From: Nocardiopsis sp. CC223A
Lineage (GTDB): Bacteria; Actinomycetota; Actinomycetes; Streptosporangiales; Streptosporangiaceae
Direction of reading: 5' to 3'
NCBI RefSeq assembly: GCF_030766825.1
Contig: NZ_JASFDV010000067.1
Span: forward strand, 1 to 40,553
DNA length: 40,553 nucleotides
The translations under genes were made by a program, and so were the position numbers. The notes beneath the pieces are model-generated. The model was not told where the DNA came from, did no database searches, and was given only the letters and a program-made list of their open reading frames with translations. Shown one piece after another: positions 39,724 through 40,553 of this stretch. The stretch's first letter is position 1. Each line of letters starts with the position of its first letter.

Positions 39724-40553
39724 TCAGCCCCAGAAGCCGAAGCTGTACAGCAGCCCGTTGGTCGCCGCGATCACACCCAGCGCCAACACCGCCCCGGTCA
39801 CGAACGAGGTCCGCACCGACCGCACCAGGAACTCCAGCGACACCAGGTTGTTGAGGATGAAGTAGCCCAGCATCGTCGCGTGCCAGAACCCGTCCATCGA
39901 CAGGGGCTCGAACGAGAAGGCCGTGCCGTTCCACAGGTCGGTCTCGGTGGTGAACCACGCCCACGCCAGCGCCGCCCCGTACCCCAGTGGGATCTGGATG
40001 AACGGCAGGATCAGCAGCGGCAGCAGCTTGGCGAAGCTCCACAGGCTCGGCCGCCCCGCCTCGCGGGCCTCGGCCTGCGCCCGGCGCGCCGCCTCCTGCT
40101 CGGCGCGCACCCGCTCGCGGTGGGCCCGGTCGGCCTCCTGGCGGCGCTGGTGCTCCACCTGCTCCTCGTGACGGCGCCGCTGCTGCGCCGCGTACTCCTC
40201 CTGGCGGCGGCGCTCCTGCTCCTGGTGTTCCTGCCGGGCGCGCAACTGCTCCTGGTGGCGGTCGTACTCGCGGCGACGCAGCTCCTCGGCCTCGGCCTCC
40301 GGCGCCCCGCGCCGCCCCCCGTACAGGTCGGCGTAGGGGTCCTCCCCGCCCTGGGCGGACGTCGGGGAACCGTACCCCCGGCCCTGGGCGGGCATCTGCC
40401 GGGTGGCGTCGTAGCCCTGCTGCGCCGCGCCGTACCCCTGCTGCGGCTGCGCGGCCCCGTACTGCCGCGTGGGCGCGTACCCCTGCCGCCCGCCCTGCCC
40501 CAGGACCGAGGTCGCCCCCTGGTCCTGGGCCGCGGCGGGCGTCACCCGCGTGG
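39724..40553 (-). CDS. Coiled-coil membrane protein of unknown function, 5' end at or beyond the right edge
   Basis: Read leftward; the first in-window start is GTG 40545, but the frame is open to the edge, so the gene may begin outside. In order it has a Gln/Gly/Tyr-rich disordered part with repeated AAQQGYDATRQ-type units (about 10-60), a long Arg/Glu/Gln-rich helical region (about 85-170, for example RRREYDRHQEQLRARQEHQE) and a membrane domain of three or four helices starting SLWSFAKLLPLLILPFIQIP and ending TGAVLALGVIAATNGLLYSF. I recognise no family. Convergent with the monooxygenase gene (seven bases between stops). A structural or envelope role is a guess. Confidence 0.65.
   Translation of the reverse strand, partial: TRVTPAAAQDQGATSVLGQGGRQGYAPTRQYGAAQPQQGYGAAQQGYDATRQMPAQGRGYGSPTSAQGGEDPYADLYGGRRGAPEAEAEELRRREYDRHQEQLRARQEHQEQERRRQEEYAAQQRRRHEEQVEHQRRQEADRAHRERVRAEQEAARRAQAEAREAGRPSLWSFAKLLPLLILPFIQIPLGYGAALAWAWFTTETDLWNGTAFSFEPLSMDGFWHATMLGYFILNNLVSLEFLVRSVRTSFVTGAVLALGVIAATNGLLYSFGFWG

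Noticed and set aside
1..40553. CRISPR array, tRNA, rRNA, transposase or phage genes
   Set aside because: I looked for regular spaced repeats, tRNA-like ends, transposase motifs and terminal repeats and found none.

Overview
This is a very GC-rich chromosomal window from an actinomycete. High GC, many GTG starts, four-base start/stop overlaps, a conservon (sensor kinase, Roadblock protein, DUF742 protein, small GTPase) and DtxR-type iron boxes all point to Streptomyces-like filamentous actinobacteria; a Nocardiopsis-type genome is my best guess, as inference only. I see no tRNA, rRNA, CRISPR array, insertion sequence or phage gene.

Layout. 1-1.1 kb: the start of an MFS transporter (cut by the left edge) and a 60-residue relic of a tetracycline-resistance ribosomal protection protein. 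1.2-7.7 kb: two Tat-exported phosphoesterases (PhoD; a CpdB-like nucleotidase), each behind a possible PHO box, with a DtxR-family regulator carrying manganese-type ligands, a small zinc ribbon, a LysR regulator and a GNAT enzyme between them. 8.1-9.7 kb: a coupled three-gene unit (Mo-pterin oxidoreductase, flavin reductase, DUF6510 zinc ribbon). 9.7-11.6 kb: a decayed DoxX relic, a luciferase-like monooxygenase and a GNAT enzyme. 11.7-16.7 kb: a small CxxCxG protein and urtABCDE, with urtB to urtE joined by four-base overlaps. 16.7-19.6 kb: a NAT_N/GNAT_C-type acyltransferase divergent from an acyl-CoA-synthetase-like enzyme whose ATP loop is degenerate. From about 11.1 to 19.3 kb the + strand is strongly C-rich and G-poor whichever strand codes.

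19.8-24.0 kb: a pterin dehydratase and a complete conservon cvnABCD. 24.1-28.3 kb: a siderophore importer (ATPase, two permeases; binding protein divergent) around an iron box. 28.3-30.6 kb: a LapA-like membrane protein, an SPFH lipoprotein and a TSUP permease. 30.7-35.5 kb: an MhqD/MhqO-like hydroquinone-detoxification pair behind a palindromic operator, an MFS exporter divergent from a LysR regulator, and a short-chain dehydrogenase. 35.7-37.4 kb: a GntR/FCD regulator whose stop codon lies inside an iron box that precedes a sucrase/ferredoxin-like protein. 37.6-40.5 kb: a frameshifted ArsR relic, a MarR regulator divergent from an FAD monooxygenase across a perfect palindrome, and a coiled-coil membrane protein running to the right edge.

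The themes are nutrient scavenging (phosphate, urea, iron), redox and quinone detoxification under local one-component regulators, and three decaying genes. I see no large new multigene system. The most unusual items are the acyltransferase / altered acyl-CoA-synthetase pair inside the skewed segment, the ArsR relic with a surviving operator, and the resistance-gene relic.
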